From Gluconobacter wancherniae NBRC 103581 (GTDB lineage Bacteria; Pseudomonadota; Alphaproteobacteria; Acetobacterales; Acetobacteraceae): DNA of 64,000 nt. The position numbers and the translations under genes were made by a program. Positions 7,932 to 15,946 of the stretch are shown here, piece after piece. How positions within the stretch are numbered: the stretch's first letter is position 1; every line of letters begins with the position of its first letter. The notes beneath the pieces are model-generated. The model was not told the DNA's origin. It was given only the letters and a program-made list of their open reading frames with translations, and ran no database searches. The stretch covers positions 744,001 through 808,000 of the forward strand of contig NZ_BJUZ01000001.1 in the NCBI RefSeq assembly GCF_007988885.1, read 5' to 3'.

Positions 7932-9059
7932 ATGCAGCATGTTTTTGATGGTACAACTTCAGATCGCGCTGGCGCGTGGCTTAGTGTGGACCTTGATGCG
8001 CTGACACGAAACTATCTGTTCCTGTCAAAAAAAGTTGGGCCTGCAGAATGTGCGGCGGTTGTTAAGGCAGATGCTTACGGCCTCGGCCTGACGCATGTGG
8101 GGCCAGTGCTTGAGCGTGCCGGAGCGCGTACGTTCTTCGTGGCGCACATGGAGGAGGGAGTCGCGTTACGCAAAATTCTCCCCAATGTCCGGATTTTCGT
8201 CCTCCATGGTTTTATGCCTGGATGTGCCGAGGAAATGCTGACGAATAATCTTCTACCTGTTCTGAATGATGTCAGTCAGGTGAGAGCCTGGAAGACGCTT
8301 AGCGTAAAAATTGGCCATGCTTTGCCCGCTGCGATCCAGTTTGACAGTGGCATGTCGCGTTTTGGTCTGTCGGAAGCTGATCTGGATATTCCGGGGCTTC
8401 TTGATGAGACTTTGAAACCGGTTCTGGTCATGAGTCATCTGGCCTGTGCTGATATGCCTGACAGCATTTTCAGTGCCACACAGCGCGAGCGTTTTCTTCA
8501 GATGGCATCGCGTTTTCCGGGAGTTCCACGCTCGCTTTCCGCATCTTCGGGTATCTTTCTTGGCCCCGATTATCATTTTGAACTCGTCCGTCCGGGGGCT
8601 GCTCTTTATGGAATCGCGCCAGATGGCGGCCCCAATCCCCTTTCTGCAGTAATTTCGTTGGACGCCCGTGTGGTGCAAGTCCGCTCGATCAAGGCTGGAG
8701 ATCGTGTTGGCTATGGTCTGACATGGACCGCTAAAGAACCCACGCGCCTTGCAACATTGGGTATTGGCTACGCTGACGGTTTTTTCAGGGCTCAGGCGGG
8801 GCAGGCCGCTGTCTGGTATCAGGATGTCCGCCTTCCACTCGTGGGGAGGGTTTCTATGGACAGTATCTCGATTGATATTAGTGCATTACCCGACAGCACC
8901 CTTAAGCCGGGCGATATCCTGTCGGTTGTGGGGCCGAAGCAGGATGTAGACGCTTTGGCGCGCACTGGTGGTACGATTGGCTATGAAATTCTGACGTCGC
9001 TCGGCAGCCGTTTTCATCGGGTATACAAAATGGAAAAGGTATTAGCCGAGAGCATTTAG
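7932..9059 (+). CDS. alr: Alanine racemase
   Basis: 375 residues. The N-terminal PLP-lysine motif AVVKADAYGLG and the C-terminal catalytic-tyrosine region DRVGYGLTW are both present, with RVSMDSISID in the beta-domain. Interconverts L- and D-alanine, supplying D-Ala for peptidoglycan. A TTG two codons upstream (7926) is possible, but the ATG at 7932 has the better context. The 262-base gap upstream holds no other gene. The stop overlaps the stop of the convergent HAD fusion gene by 4 bases. The same window also carries DadA and a D-amino acid oxidase, so D-Ala production and oxidation may be linked. Confidence 0.95.
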   Translation: MQHVFDGTTSDRAGAWLSVDLDALTRNYLFLSKKVGPAECAAVVKADAYGLGLTHVGPVLERAGARTFFVAHMEEGVALRKILPNVRIFVLHGFMPGCAEEMLTNNLLPVLNDVSQVRAWKTLSVKIGHALPAAIQFDSGMSRFGLSEADLDIPGLLDETLKPVLVMSHLACADMPDSIFSATQRERFLQMASRFPGVPRSLSASSGIFLGPDYHFELVRPGAALYGIAPDGGPNPLSAVISLDARVVQVRSIKAGDRVGYGLTWTAKEPTRLATLGIGYADGFFRAQAGQAAVWYQDVRLPLVGRVSMDSISIDISALPDSTLKPGDILSVVGPKQDVDALARTGGTIGYEILTSLGSRFHRVYKMEKVLAESI

Positions 9060-10192
9060 ACCGAGGGTTTTGGAAAACTACTGTCCACAAAAGAGGCCAG
9101 AGTCTCTGGTCCAACTTTCACGGCTGGAATTCCTGAGTTTATTGCGGCTTGGAGGTCCGTTTCCTGATCTCCATACAGCACTGAGCGTGAGAGATCAGGT
9201 TTCCATTTGCCGGCGAGATCCAGAATCATCCCCGGTGCTGGCTTCCGCCAGTTGGAAGTCTTTCGATATTGTTCGATTGATGCATTCGGGTGGAAGGGGC
9301 AAAAGCGCCAGTCGTCAATTGTCCCTCCGTGTTTACGAATTTCATCGATAACCCATGTCATGAGGTCGTGAAGGTCAGTTTCGGTATAAAAGGCCCGGGC
9401 AATTCCAGATTGATTTGTGACAATGAAAACGTGGTAGCCAAGATCTGTCAGGCGCCGCAGCGCTCCAAAAAGATTTGAAGTCCAATGGAAGCGTTCACGT
9501 GTGCCAACCCAGCCATGGTCTTCGTTGATCACGCCATCCCGATCCAGAAAAATAGCTGGACGCTCTAGCTGTTTGAAAGAGTCGTTGCTTTCGCTTTGCT
9601 GAGGTGGAAACCATAGCTTGCCAGGCAGAGATATCTGACTGAGCTTTCCCGCTCCCAGCAGATATTCTTTCCACTCCTGCCAAGTGAGTGAAGATGCTCC
9701 TGCCTGAGGAATGGCATCACGATTTACAAGTAACAGGCAGTTTGAATCTTCGCTTCGCAATTGCCAGGTTTGTTCAGGTTTTTTGCTGGCCTCGGACAGA
9801 AGTCTCGCCATATTTCCACTGAAAAGCACAGCCTGGTGAGAGACGAGGAAACGAGGCTGCAGTTGCTCGCAAACAGTTAGAAGTGCGCGTGGCGTATTGG
9901 CGGCAAGGTGGCACTGAAAATCTGCTTGGCAAGGCAGGTGCGATTGCAGAATTTCAAAGGTGTTTTCCGGGAGTGTTGCTGCAGCGATCAAAATGAATTT
10001 ACGCACCCCGAACCTCTGTTGCTCACGCACTAGCCAAGCCAGAAAAGGTCGGTCGCCACATTGTCTTAGCGTTGGGAAATCCTGATCTGTCTCTGAAAAA
10101 TCCATAAATATGATGGATTGGGTGACTGTTGCTGAAGAATGCGCAGAGTGAGTGGCAGTTTTGGTCATGGCTAATGAATTTACTAACAGCAT
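9056..10192 (-). CDS. Fusion of degenerate nucleotidyltransferase domain with HAD-IIIA (GmhB-like) phosphatase
   Basis: 378 residues. The C-terminal half (about 200-375) is a HAD phosphatase: FLDRDGVINE (nucleophile Asp), VTNQSGIAR, WRKPAPGM and YGDQETDL. It resembles heptose-1,7-bisphosphate phosphatase GmhB, but the zinc loop CxHx...CxC is incomplete: CPFH is present while the second Cys pair is replaced (TSNWRKP). The N-terminal half (PFLAWLVREQQRFG, then a helix/strand pattern) resembles a sugar-nucleotidyltransferase that has lost the GGxGTRL loop, so it is probably not catalytic. Start is ATG 10192; ATG 10168 is an alternative. Lies 18 bases downstream of the peroxidase gene. Confidence 0.75.
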   Translation of the reverse strand: MLLVNSLAMTKTATHSAHSSATVTQSIIFMDFSETDQDFPTLRQCGDRPFLAWLVREQQRFGVRKFILIAAATLPENTFEILQSHLPCQADFQCHLAANTPRALLTVCEQLQPRFLVSHQAVLFSGNMARLLSEASKKPEQTWQLRSEDSNCLLLVNRDAIPQAGASSLTWQEWKEYLLGAGKLSQISLPGKLWFPPQQSESNDSFKQLERPAIFLDRDGVINEDHGWVGTRERFHWTSNLFGALRRLTDLGYHVFIVTNQSGIARAFYTETDLHDLMTWVIDEIRKHGGTIDDWRFCPFHPNASIEQYRKTSNWRKPAPGMILDLAGKWKPDLSRSVLYGDQETDLQAAINSGIPAVKVGPETLASFVDSSFPKPSV

Positions 10193-10210
10193 TTCTGCTG
10201 AGTATCTCCG

Positions 10211-11533
10211 CTATCTGCTTGAATAAGGTGCATCTTCAAGTGTCTTGAGAAACGCGATGATATCTTCGCGCTCACTCACGCTCAAAGCTGGCTTGTCTCC
10301 TGCATGTCTGTCGAAGGGTGCATCCATGATATCGACATTGGCGTGATATTCTTTAGGAAGATCATTGTATTTCTGAGGTTGGCCGTCTTTGCCTAATGGA
10401 TAAATGCGCTCTGGTTGTGTGTCGCGGAGGACGTAGAAATCGATAACCTGTCTAAGCGTTGAATAAACGCCATTATGGAAAAAATGACCGCGTGTTGACG
10501 CATTGCGTAGAGTTGGAGTGCTGAAGAACCCGCAATATGCTTTTTGGCTCTGCGTCTCTACCCGTCTCGCTTCACACAGGCCAAGATCAGGATGTGATTT
10601 GCCTGCATGCTGTAAGTTCGCAGGTACGCCAAGCGCTTCATATTGGTGATCGGTGAAAAGAGGCGGCAGACGGTCTGGACCCACTGTATCCACGTGGCAG
10701 GCCGCACAATTGCCTTTAGCCGGATCATTGAAAAGTCGATATCCGCGGCTTTCCTGGGGCGAAAAAGCAGATTTTCCTTCGAGCCATTTATCGTAACGGC
10801 TTGAATACGGATGGAAAGCAGAATCTTCCATCTGATAGCGCGCCAGTGCAAACATGGCTTCCGAGACGAGAAGTGTATCTGATTTCTCGGCAGCGGGTCC
10901 GGCAATTTGCAATAGCGCCTTGGCTGCTGGACCTGTGCGCAGGCGTTTGGCCACAATTTCAGGCGTTGAGGCCATTTCATTCAGGTCGTAAAGTGGTCCT
11001 GTTGCCTGTTCTTGCAGAGTGTCTGCCCGTGCATCCCAGAACAGGCCACCTTGTGGCACGATCGCTGCTGCGGAACCTGCTGTGTTGCTGGCGCTTTTTT
11101 GAGTATGGGTCATTCCGGTTGGTGGAGCTACGGAAGGTGCCGCTTCGCTAACAGCATTATCAGGGCCAATACTGAACGGTGGAGTGCGTTCAAGATAGGT
11201 TAATGTTGGGACGGTCCGTCGGCCAGAGTGCCTAAGATCCAAACCTCCCAGAGCGAAAATAGTGCTAGCCGACGGGCCGTAATGCGCGGCAGGGTCGTGG
11301 CATGACGCGCAGGAGAGGCGTCCTGATCCAGAAAGCAGAGGGTCGTGAAAAAGCTTCCGACCTATACGGCCCATTGCTGACAGGCCGCTATCCGGTGGCC
11401 TCACAAGCTGTGTGGGACATGGATTGCGACCGTCCTTATCCGGATCGCAGGACTGGGCAGACCCGGAAACGGGTAATGCGAGCAATGAGGCCAGGCAAAG
11501 CGTGGATAGCAGGCCAAAGACGCGTTTCATCAC
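10211..11533 (-). CDS. Di-haem cytochrome c peroxidase family protein
   Basis: 440 residues with a Sec signal peptide (about residues 1-26). Two CxxCH haem c sites: CASCH at 75-79 and CAACH in the middle of the protein. Also has the MauG/CCP-like FFHNGVY and PTLRNAS segments. Periplasmic; the family reduces peroxide or oxidises protein partners using cytochrome c electrons. It is 3 bases downstream of an acid phosphatase gene, a pairing also seen in other proteobacteria as far as I recall, so it may serve phosphate-source oxidation or stress defence. The electron donor is unknown. Confidence 0.88.
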   Translation of the reverse strand: MMKRVFGLLSTLCLASLLALPVSGSAQSCDPDKDGRNPCPTQLVRPPDSGLSAMGRIGRKLFHDPLLSGSGRLSCASCHDPAAHYGPSASTIFALGGLDLRHSGRRTVPTLTYLERTPPFSIGPDNAVSEAAPSVAPPTGMTHTQKSASNTAGSAAAIVPQGGLFWDARADTLQEQATGPLYDLNEMASTPEIVAKRLRTGPAAKALLQIAGPAAEKSDTLLVSEAMFALARYQMEDSAFHPYSSRYDKWLEGKSAFSPQESRGYRLFNDPAKGNCAACHVDTVGPDRLPPLFTDHQYEALGVPANLQHAGKSHPDLGLCEARRVETQSQKAYCGFFSTPTLRNASTRGHFFHNGVYSTLRQVIDFYVLRDTQPERIYPLGKDGQPQKYNDLPKEYHANVDIMDAPFDRHAGDKPALSVSEREDIIAFLKTLEDAPYSSR

Positions 11534-11536
11534 TCC

Positions 11537-13195
11537 TTAATGGCTGGCCACAGCAGGGAGTGTGGAAATTGGAGTGCCAGTTTTGGGATCCAGAAGCAGC
11601 GGCGTGAGGCGGGGGGGCTGATTGAAGTCAAACAGGTCATTCAAATCATGCGCGCCAGCATCGAAGGATCCGCCCCCAAGGCGCTTACCGCCAAGCCAGT
11701 TGTCTTCGATGAAGCGTGTGATGGAACTCTGGGTAATCTGGGTATGACCGACATGATTGGTCTTTGCCCAAGGCGAGATAAGCACCAGCGGAAGGCGCGT
11801 TCCGGGCCCACAGCGACCGTTAACCGGACGCCCTGAAACACCCTCGGGCTGCACGCCGTTTCCACAACGGCCAGGTCCATCAAGCTGATCGACTTCGGGG
11901 TCCATTGAAGAATGCAGAGGACGGATGAAAGCGTGATCGTACCATCCATCTGAATCGTCGTATGCGATAATGACGGCAGTATCTTTCCATTCCGGCCGGC
12001 TCTGGATGAAGTTCAGGAGGCGAACAATTCCCTCCTGTTCATCAAGGGGGTCCGAGTATCCTGCGTGGGCGTCCTGAGCTGCTGGAAGCTTCAGGAAAGA
12101 AACAGCAGGCATGTGGCCAGCCTGCGTGACTGCATAGAAATCTTCCAGATCATATTCATGATTGGCGGGATCCTTGCCTTTGCCGTCTGCCGTGTTCGTC
12201 TGGCCGATGGCTTCGATAGACGAGGGGCGCGCGTGCGTGGGGTTGGCCGTGCTCTGATAATACTGAAACCAGTTATGATGCGGAATATAATCAGGAATAT
12301 TCTGCGCTACGACCTGCGAATAAATGGAGCGCTGGCAAGCAGTTGTGCCGTTTGAATTGGTGGCCTGAAGGTTGAAGCCACCCATGAAGCCGCCCCATGT
12401 AACTTCTGCTTGCGTCAGAAGATCGCCGATGTTTTTCCCCGTCATCCAGACCTGATTTTTGGGTGTGGAGCAGACATCGTCGGCAGGATCTATATCATTG
12501 ATCATCGTCCAGCCGCCCTGTCCGTCGCCAACATAAGGGGACGCGATTTTGCGTGTCGCAGGTGGCTGGGTGGTTGTCTTGATGCGCATGCCGTTGGTTT
12601 GCCCGGACACAACTTCCAGCGCCCCCGGCGTGGAAGGACCGTAGGCATCTGTATAAAATGCGTCACTCAAAGCAAAATGCTGGGCGTAATTCCACAATGC
12701 GGTGACAGTGTTGCCGTCAAAATATCCCATGACCTGCCCATGGGTACTGAAAGAGCCAACGCCCCCCGGAGATCCACGGCCGGTATAACGCGGAAAGAGA
12801 TCCGCTTTGCCGTGGTGGTAGGCGAGTTGTTCGGCTGTGTAGGCGTGGTTCTGGTCGGCTGTAGCGGCCTGCGTGCGGTCAAGGCGGAAGGGAAGGGCTG
12901 CGTTGAGGCCGTTTTGAGGGTTTGTGTTCGGATTGCTCGTCAGCATACCCGCAGATGCAAGCGTGTTGGCGGCTGGGGTGTCTGGTTTGGCATTGAATGC
13001 GGGCTCACCAACAGGATTGGCGGCCTTTGGATATGTGCCGAAGTAATGATCAAAGGACACGTTCTCATTATACAGCACCACAAGATGGCGCACGGGAGTG
13101 GCTGTCTTTGTGGGGGTCGCGCAGGCAGGGAGTGCTGTTACACTCACCGTCAGAAGGGAAGATGCGAGAAGGAGGCGCTGCGAAAAAGATGTCAT
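11537..13195 (-). CDS. Secreted acid phosphatase / phosphoesterase (AcpA, phospholipase C superfamily)
   Basis: 552 residues with a signal peptide ending near residue 26. Shows the PF04185 metal-site motifs NENVSFDHYFG near the N-terminus and YDDSDGWYDH in the C-terminal third, plus a late LVLISPWAK segment. Hydrolyses phosphomonoesters or phospholipid headgroups in the periplasm or outside. No phosphocholine-specific tail is recognisable, so acid phosphatase is favoured. A perfect 14-bp inverted repeat lies 31 bases upstream. It leads a three-gene minus run with the peroxidase and the HAD fusion. Confidence 0.88.
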   Translation of the reverse strand: MTSFSQRLLLASSLLTVSVTALPACATPTKTATPVRHLVVLYNENVSFDHYFGTYPKAANPVGEPAFNAKPDTPAANTLASAGMLTSNPNTNPQNGLNAALPFRLDRTQAATADQNHAYTAEQLAYHHGKADLFPRYTGRGSPGGVGSFSTHGQVMGYFDGNTVTALWNYAQHFALSDAFYTDAYGPSTPGALEVVSGQTNGMRIKTTTQPPATRKIASPYVGDGQGGWTMINDIDPADDVCSTPKNQVWMTGKNIGDLLTQAEVTWGGFMGGFNLQATNSNGTTACQRSIYSQVVAQNIPDYIPHHNWFQYYQSTANPTHARPSSIEAIGQTNTADGKGKDPANHEYDLEDFYAVTQAGHMPAVSFLKLPAAQDAHAGYSDPLDEQEGIVRLLNFIQSRPEWKDTAVIIAYDDSDGWYDHAFIRPLHSSMDPEVDQLDGPGRCGNGVQPEGVSGRPVNGRCGPGTRLPLVLISPWAKTNHVGHTQITQSSITRFIEDNWLGGKRLGGGSFDAGAHDLNDLFDFNQPPRLTPLLLDPKTGTPISTLPAVASH

Positions 13196-13225
13196 GTCTG
13201 CTTTGATCTGAGCAATGAGAATTTG

Positions 13226-13278
13226 ATACTATTTCAGGAACAGACTTTCCCGAACAGGGGTAGCTCCTGAAATAGTAT
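13226..13278. repeat. Perfect 14-bp inverted repeat
   Basis: 13226-13239 is the exact reverse complement of 13265-13278, with a 25-base loop. It lies between the stop of a small minus-strand ORF (13296) and the acid phosphatase start (13195). It could be a terminator of the small ORF, a 5'UTR structure of the phosphatase mRNA, or an operator. No strong T-run follows on the minus strand. Confidence 0.8.
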
Positions 13279-13295
13279 GCAGGGAGGCCGAAATT

Positions 13296-13466
13296 TCAGA
13301 GTGCTTCTTCCTCGTAGCTTTCGATTTCCTGAAAGAAGCTCCTGGAGTGATCGCTATTCCAGTCGAAAGTTGGGACAGCGCGTCTTTCCTGCCATGCCGC
13401 AAGAAGGGTCTGACGCCATTCGTCGTGACGGGAGGGACGGGAAGGCTTTGAAGGCTGAAGTTTCAT
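13296..13466 (-). CDS. Small hypothetical protein, 56 residues
   Basis: ATG at 13466 with a purine-rich stretch (GGAGCGAAG) just upstream. The product starts MKLQPSKPSRPSRHDEW and ends in an acidic tail (IESYEEEAL). It has a Lys/Arg/Ser-rich N-terminus, a central Trp-containing amphipathic stretch and an acidic C-terminus. No signal peptide or membrane span. I do not recognise the family. Composition and start context look coding, but this is by eye. It is followed by the 14-bp inverted repeat and the acid phosphatase gene on the same strand. Confidence 0.5.
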   Translation of the reverse strand: MKLQPSKPSRPSRHDEWRQTLLAAWQERRAVPTFDWNSDHSRSFFQEIESYEEEAL

Positions 13467-13562
13467 GGTCTTCGCTCCAGTCGGAAAGATGCCGTCATCC
13501 GGCCCTCCACTGATAAGCGATCAGTGCCTGGTTATGTATGACTTTTGTATGAATTGGTGTGT

Positions 13563-14174
13563 TTATAGGCGTTTCGTACTCACAAAAGGAAAAGCGTGTT
13601 GAGGCACCCTGCATTGGGTTACATGAAAGCCGTGGACCTGTTGGGATATATGTAAATCGAGGGCATCCCGCTCTGTCATAAGTCGGGCAGCCGTTGCATG
13701 TCGGACGTCATCATTCTGGGCCAGTAGTTCTCCCGCATATTCTACTTCCCGCGCCAGTTCTGTATCGGGAAGTGCAGACAAAGGAATGAACTGCACAGGT
13801 AGTGTTAGTTGCTGTGCATGTATCCGGGATGCATTAGCATTCAGGCCAAAAACCGGAATTGCTCCCGAAGTGCTAACCGAGAATGAGCCAGATTGCGTGA
13901 AAGATCCACTCAGTGCCATCGTTACCGGGCCGGAAATAATGGCCACTACAGGATCAGATGTTGTCTGCGTGCATTGGAGCGCACGAATATTGGCATCAAA
14001 ACTTTCAGTCTGTTCGCCGTTCCAGTTCTGGAAGTGGGAGGTGCTCACAACTCCTGCCTGAACAAGATCCGCGTGTATGCCATGAATGGCGGCGCTGATC
14101 GTTGTGGGTGGTTGTGTCCCTGAGGCGCAGCCCGATAGTAGAAGCACTATGAGGGTGCTGAATAATGGCTTCAT
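13563..14174 (-). CDS. Hypothetical lipoprotein
   Basis: 203 residues with a lipoprotein signal (LLLSGCAS, Cys at residue 16). The body is Ser/Thr/Ala-rich with a central beta-prone segment (GSFTQSGSFSVSTSG). No known domain recognised. The ATG overlaps the preceding papain-like peptidase stop by 4 bases (ATGA), so the two are coupled. A role as envelope partner or inhibitor of the peptidase is possible but unsupported. Confidence 0.75.
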   Translation of the reverse strand: MKPLFSTLIVLLLSGCASGTQPPTTISAAIHGIHADLVQAGVVSTSHFQNWNGEQTESFDANIRALQCTQTTSDPVVAIISGPVTMALSGSFTQSGSFSVSTSGAIPVFGLNANASRIHAQQLTLPVQFIPLSALPDTELAREVEYAGELLAQNDDVRHATAARLMTERDALDLHISQQVHGFHVTQCRVPQHAFPFVSTKRL

Positions 14175-14917
14175 GCTGCCCTCATTTCAGCGATAAGTGC
14201 ATCCATATCTTCGTTCTGCGGCGACATACCACGGATTGTCAGCCAGTTCTGACGCGACAGAAGACCATAGGCCTCGTCACAGAATTGCTCGAACCAACCC
14301 CACGACATGCGGCGGCATTCGCCCCATGTATTGAAATGCAGCCAGTCTGGATCATACCCGTGAATCCAGACGGCATGTCCACCAGCGATCGTCTGGTTGG
14401 CTATGGGTTGGCAGATCCAGTCCCCAGAAGTCTGCATGATATAGTTCGGGATCTGCACGCCGATATAGAGACCTCCGAGCGCTGCAATCGCCCTTCGGAC
14501 GGCGGAGGGATCGGTGGGAGGGACGCTGCCGAATGCCGTTAGGTAGTCATGTCCCGGCTGGCCGGGACGCTCATACCCCTCACGCACCCATCGGTTCAGG
14601 ACATCAAGCTCGATACCGCCTTGATCCGTTGCCGGATTGCCGGGGATATAGCCGCTTGCGGCGCTGTAATTGCGGATGACCTGTTCGTCAGAGAGCAGGG
14701 TCTGAGCTTGGGCAGCCAGCGTCCAGCAGCGGATGGCACTCGCGACGGACACCTGTGTACAGCAGCCAAGAGTGTCGTTGCACCAGACTGGCCACGTAAC
14801 ATCTGTGGCCCAGTTTATGGCAGGTGGTGGCGTGATGAGCCGGGTGCCCAGAGAAGATTCGAGACGAAAAGTTCGGGGATCGTGGCGTGGGGGAAGCTTA
14901 CCGAGCTTGCGGTTCAT
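14171..14917 (-). CDS. Papain-like (C1 family) cysteine peptidase
   Basis: 248 residues without a signal peptide. A C1-type triad can be placed: Cys53 in LGCCTQVSVA (compare LGSCTANA in bacterial C1 peptidases), His181 in GGHAVWIHGYD and Asn196 in FNTWG. The N-terminal RKLGKLPPRHDPR resembles the basic start of C1A-like proteins in phages and plasmids. Coupled to the downstream lipoprotein. The missing export signal is odd for a papain family member and suggests a cytoplasmic, toxin-like or phage-derived role. Function beyond peptidase fold is unknown. Confidence 0.7.
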   Translation of the reverse strand: MNRKLGKLPPRHDPRTFRLESSLGTRLITPPPAINWATDVTWPVWCNDTLGCCTQVSVASAIRCWTLAAQAQTLLSDEQVIRNYSAASGYIPGNPATDQGGIELDVLNRWVREGYERPGQPGHDYLTAFGSVPPTDPSAVRRAIAALGGLYIGVQIPNYIMQTSGDWICQPIANQTIAGGHAVWIHGYDPDWLHFNTWGECRRMSWGWFEQFCDEAYGLLSRQNWLTIRGMSPQNEDMDALIAEMRAA

Positions 14918-15003
14918 GCGGGTTCTTTCATTTCTGTAACGGCTGAAGAACTTTCTCGGCTGAAATGCGTATTGTTATCTCAACCACCAGAAAGAGATGT
15001 CCA

Positions 15004-15156
15004 ATGGGAACAATTCTGCTCGTTATTCTGGTATTGATGTTGGTTGGTGCATTGCCATCCTGGCCCTATAGTTCGAAGTGGGGATACTACCCATCCGGTG
15101 GACTAGGTTTTGTGGTTATTATTGTAGTAATATTGGTGCTTATGGGGCAGATATAA
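15004..15156 (+). CDS. DUF3309 small membrane protein
   Basis: 50 residues from the ATG at 15004, preceded by AGAAAGAGA. Pattern is hydrophobic helix, then GALPSWPYS and WGYYPSGGLG, then a second hydrophobic helix, which is the DUF3309 signature found widely in alphaproteobacteria. Two short membrane spans; function unknown. Divergent from the papain-like peptidase and followed by a strong hairpin. Confidence 0.85.
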   Translation: MGTILLVILVLMLVGALPSWPYSSKWGYYPSGGLGFVVIIVVILVLMGQI

Positions 15157-15179
15157 CCATATTTGGGATTTAAATTTTT

Positions 15180-15218
15180 AAAGGGCAGTAATCCTGAATT
15201 GCTGCCCTTTAATTTTTG
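15180..15218. terminator. Bidirectional rho-independent terminator
   Basis: A 9-bp perfect stem (15180-15188 with 15202-15210) with extra inner pairing is followed on + by a T-rich run (TTTAATTTTTG) and flanked on the minus side by A/T-rich sequence. It serves the DUF3309 gene on + and the lipoprotein gene ending at 15219 on minus. Confidence 0.85.
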
Positions 15219-15725
15219 TCAGACGCCCTGATAGATGCGGGCTCTGATCATCGCATCGTTTTCTGGCATCGCACGGACGCTTACAGCAGAAACACCGGCC
15301 AACGATTCAATCAGCGGGATCATCGCGCTGACCGTGCTCATATATGTTGCGGCAGACGGGTAATAGACTTTCACGATGGGCGTCGCGATTGTCAGAAGGC
15401 TTTGCAGGTCTTCGCCGAGATGTTTTGCCCAGTCTTTGCCTGTATTGACCGCGACGCTACCATTCGAGTTGGCGGTGATTTCAGCGGTAACGCTCTGAAT
15501 TTGTGCCACAAGACCATCAAATTTTGTCTTGTCTTCGGGCGAAAGATGCGTCGTGACCTCAGGCATATCGCCAATCGCCTGGACTGCGTAAGCAATGGCA
15601 CTTGCATCATTGCCAAGGGCAGCGGTGCTGAACGTCGTCGTGTCTCCGGTCGTCGTGCAGGCTGAAACAGATGCAAGAAGGGCGAGGGCTGAAAAGGAAG
15701 AAATGGCGCGCGTGTGAAAACGCAT
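15219..15725 (-). CDS. Hypothetical lipoprotein
   Basis: 168 residues with a lipoprotein signal (ASVSAC, Cys at 23). The mature part is helical and Ala/Thr/Ser-rich, with a probable weakly hydrophobic stretch near AATYMSTVSAMIPLIESLAG. No family recognised. It lies between two terminators and so is a single-gene unit. With the neighbouring peptidase and lipoprotein it forms an accessory-looking block; phage origin is a guess. Confidence 0.7.
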   Translation of the reverse strand: MRFHTRAISSFSALALLASVSACTTTGDTTTFSTAALGNDASAIAYAVQAIGDMPEVTTHLSPEDKTKFDGLVAQIQSVTAEITANSNGSVAVNTGKDWAKHLGEDLQSLLTIATPIVKVYYPSAATYMSTVSAMIPLIESLAGVSAVSVRAMPENDAMIRARIYQGV

Positions 15726-15740
15726 TTAAATGCTCCAGAC

Positions 15741-15770
15741 ATAAAAAAAACCGCCCCGAAGGGCGGCTTG
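15741..15770 (-). terminator. Rho-independent terminator, minus strand
   Basis: A 6-bp GC stem (15751-15756 with 15761-15766) closed by a CGAA tetraloop, with eight A on the + strand left flank (T8 on minus). It ends minus-strand transcripts coming from the GH144-like gene about 180 bases upstream and insulates the lipoprotein gene. No gene is seen between 15771 and 15946; only a 6-bp palindrome at 15878-15893. Confidence 0.85.
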
Positions 15771-15946
15771 ATAAAATTTCGGAAAATCAAAAAAGCTATC
15801 CGAGCGAACTGCTTCAGCGTCGGGCTGATATTGATAAACGAGCAGGTCAGAGAATGCTCATCAGATCGCCAGACAGTATGGGAGTATTCCCATGTTTACG
15901 AGCGCAGCAAGTACACAAGCCTGTCCAGCCAAAAAATTATGACTAC

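Noticed and set aside
13563-15780. Prophage remnant
   Set aside because: The papain-like peptidase and orphan lipoproteins are suggestive, but there is no integrase, capsid, tail or att repeat, so phage origin is not claimed as a feature.
15878-15893. 6-bp palindrome downstream of the GH144-like gene
   Set aside because: Short, no T-run, no adjacent promoter; the real terminator is at 15741-15770.
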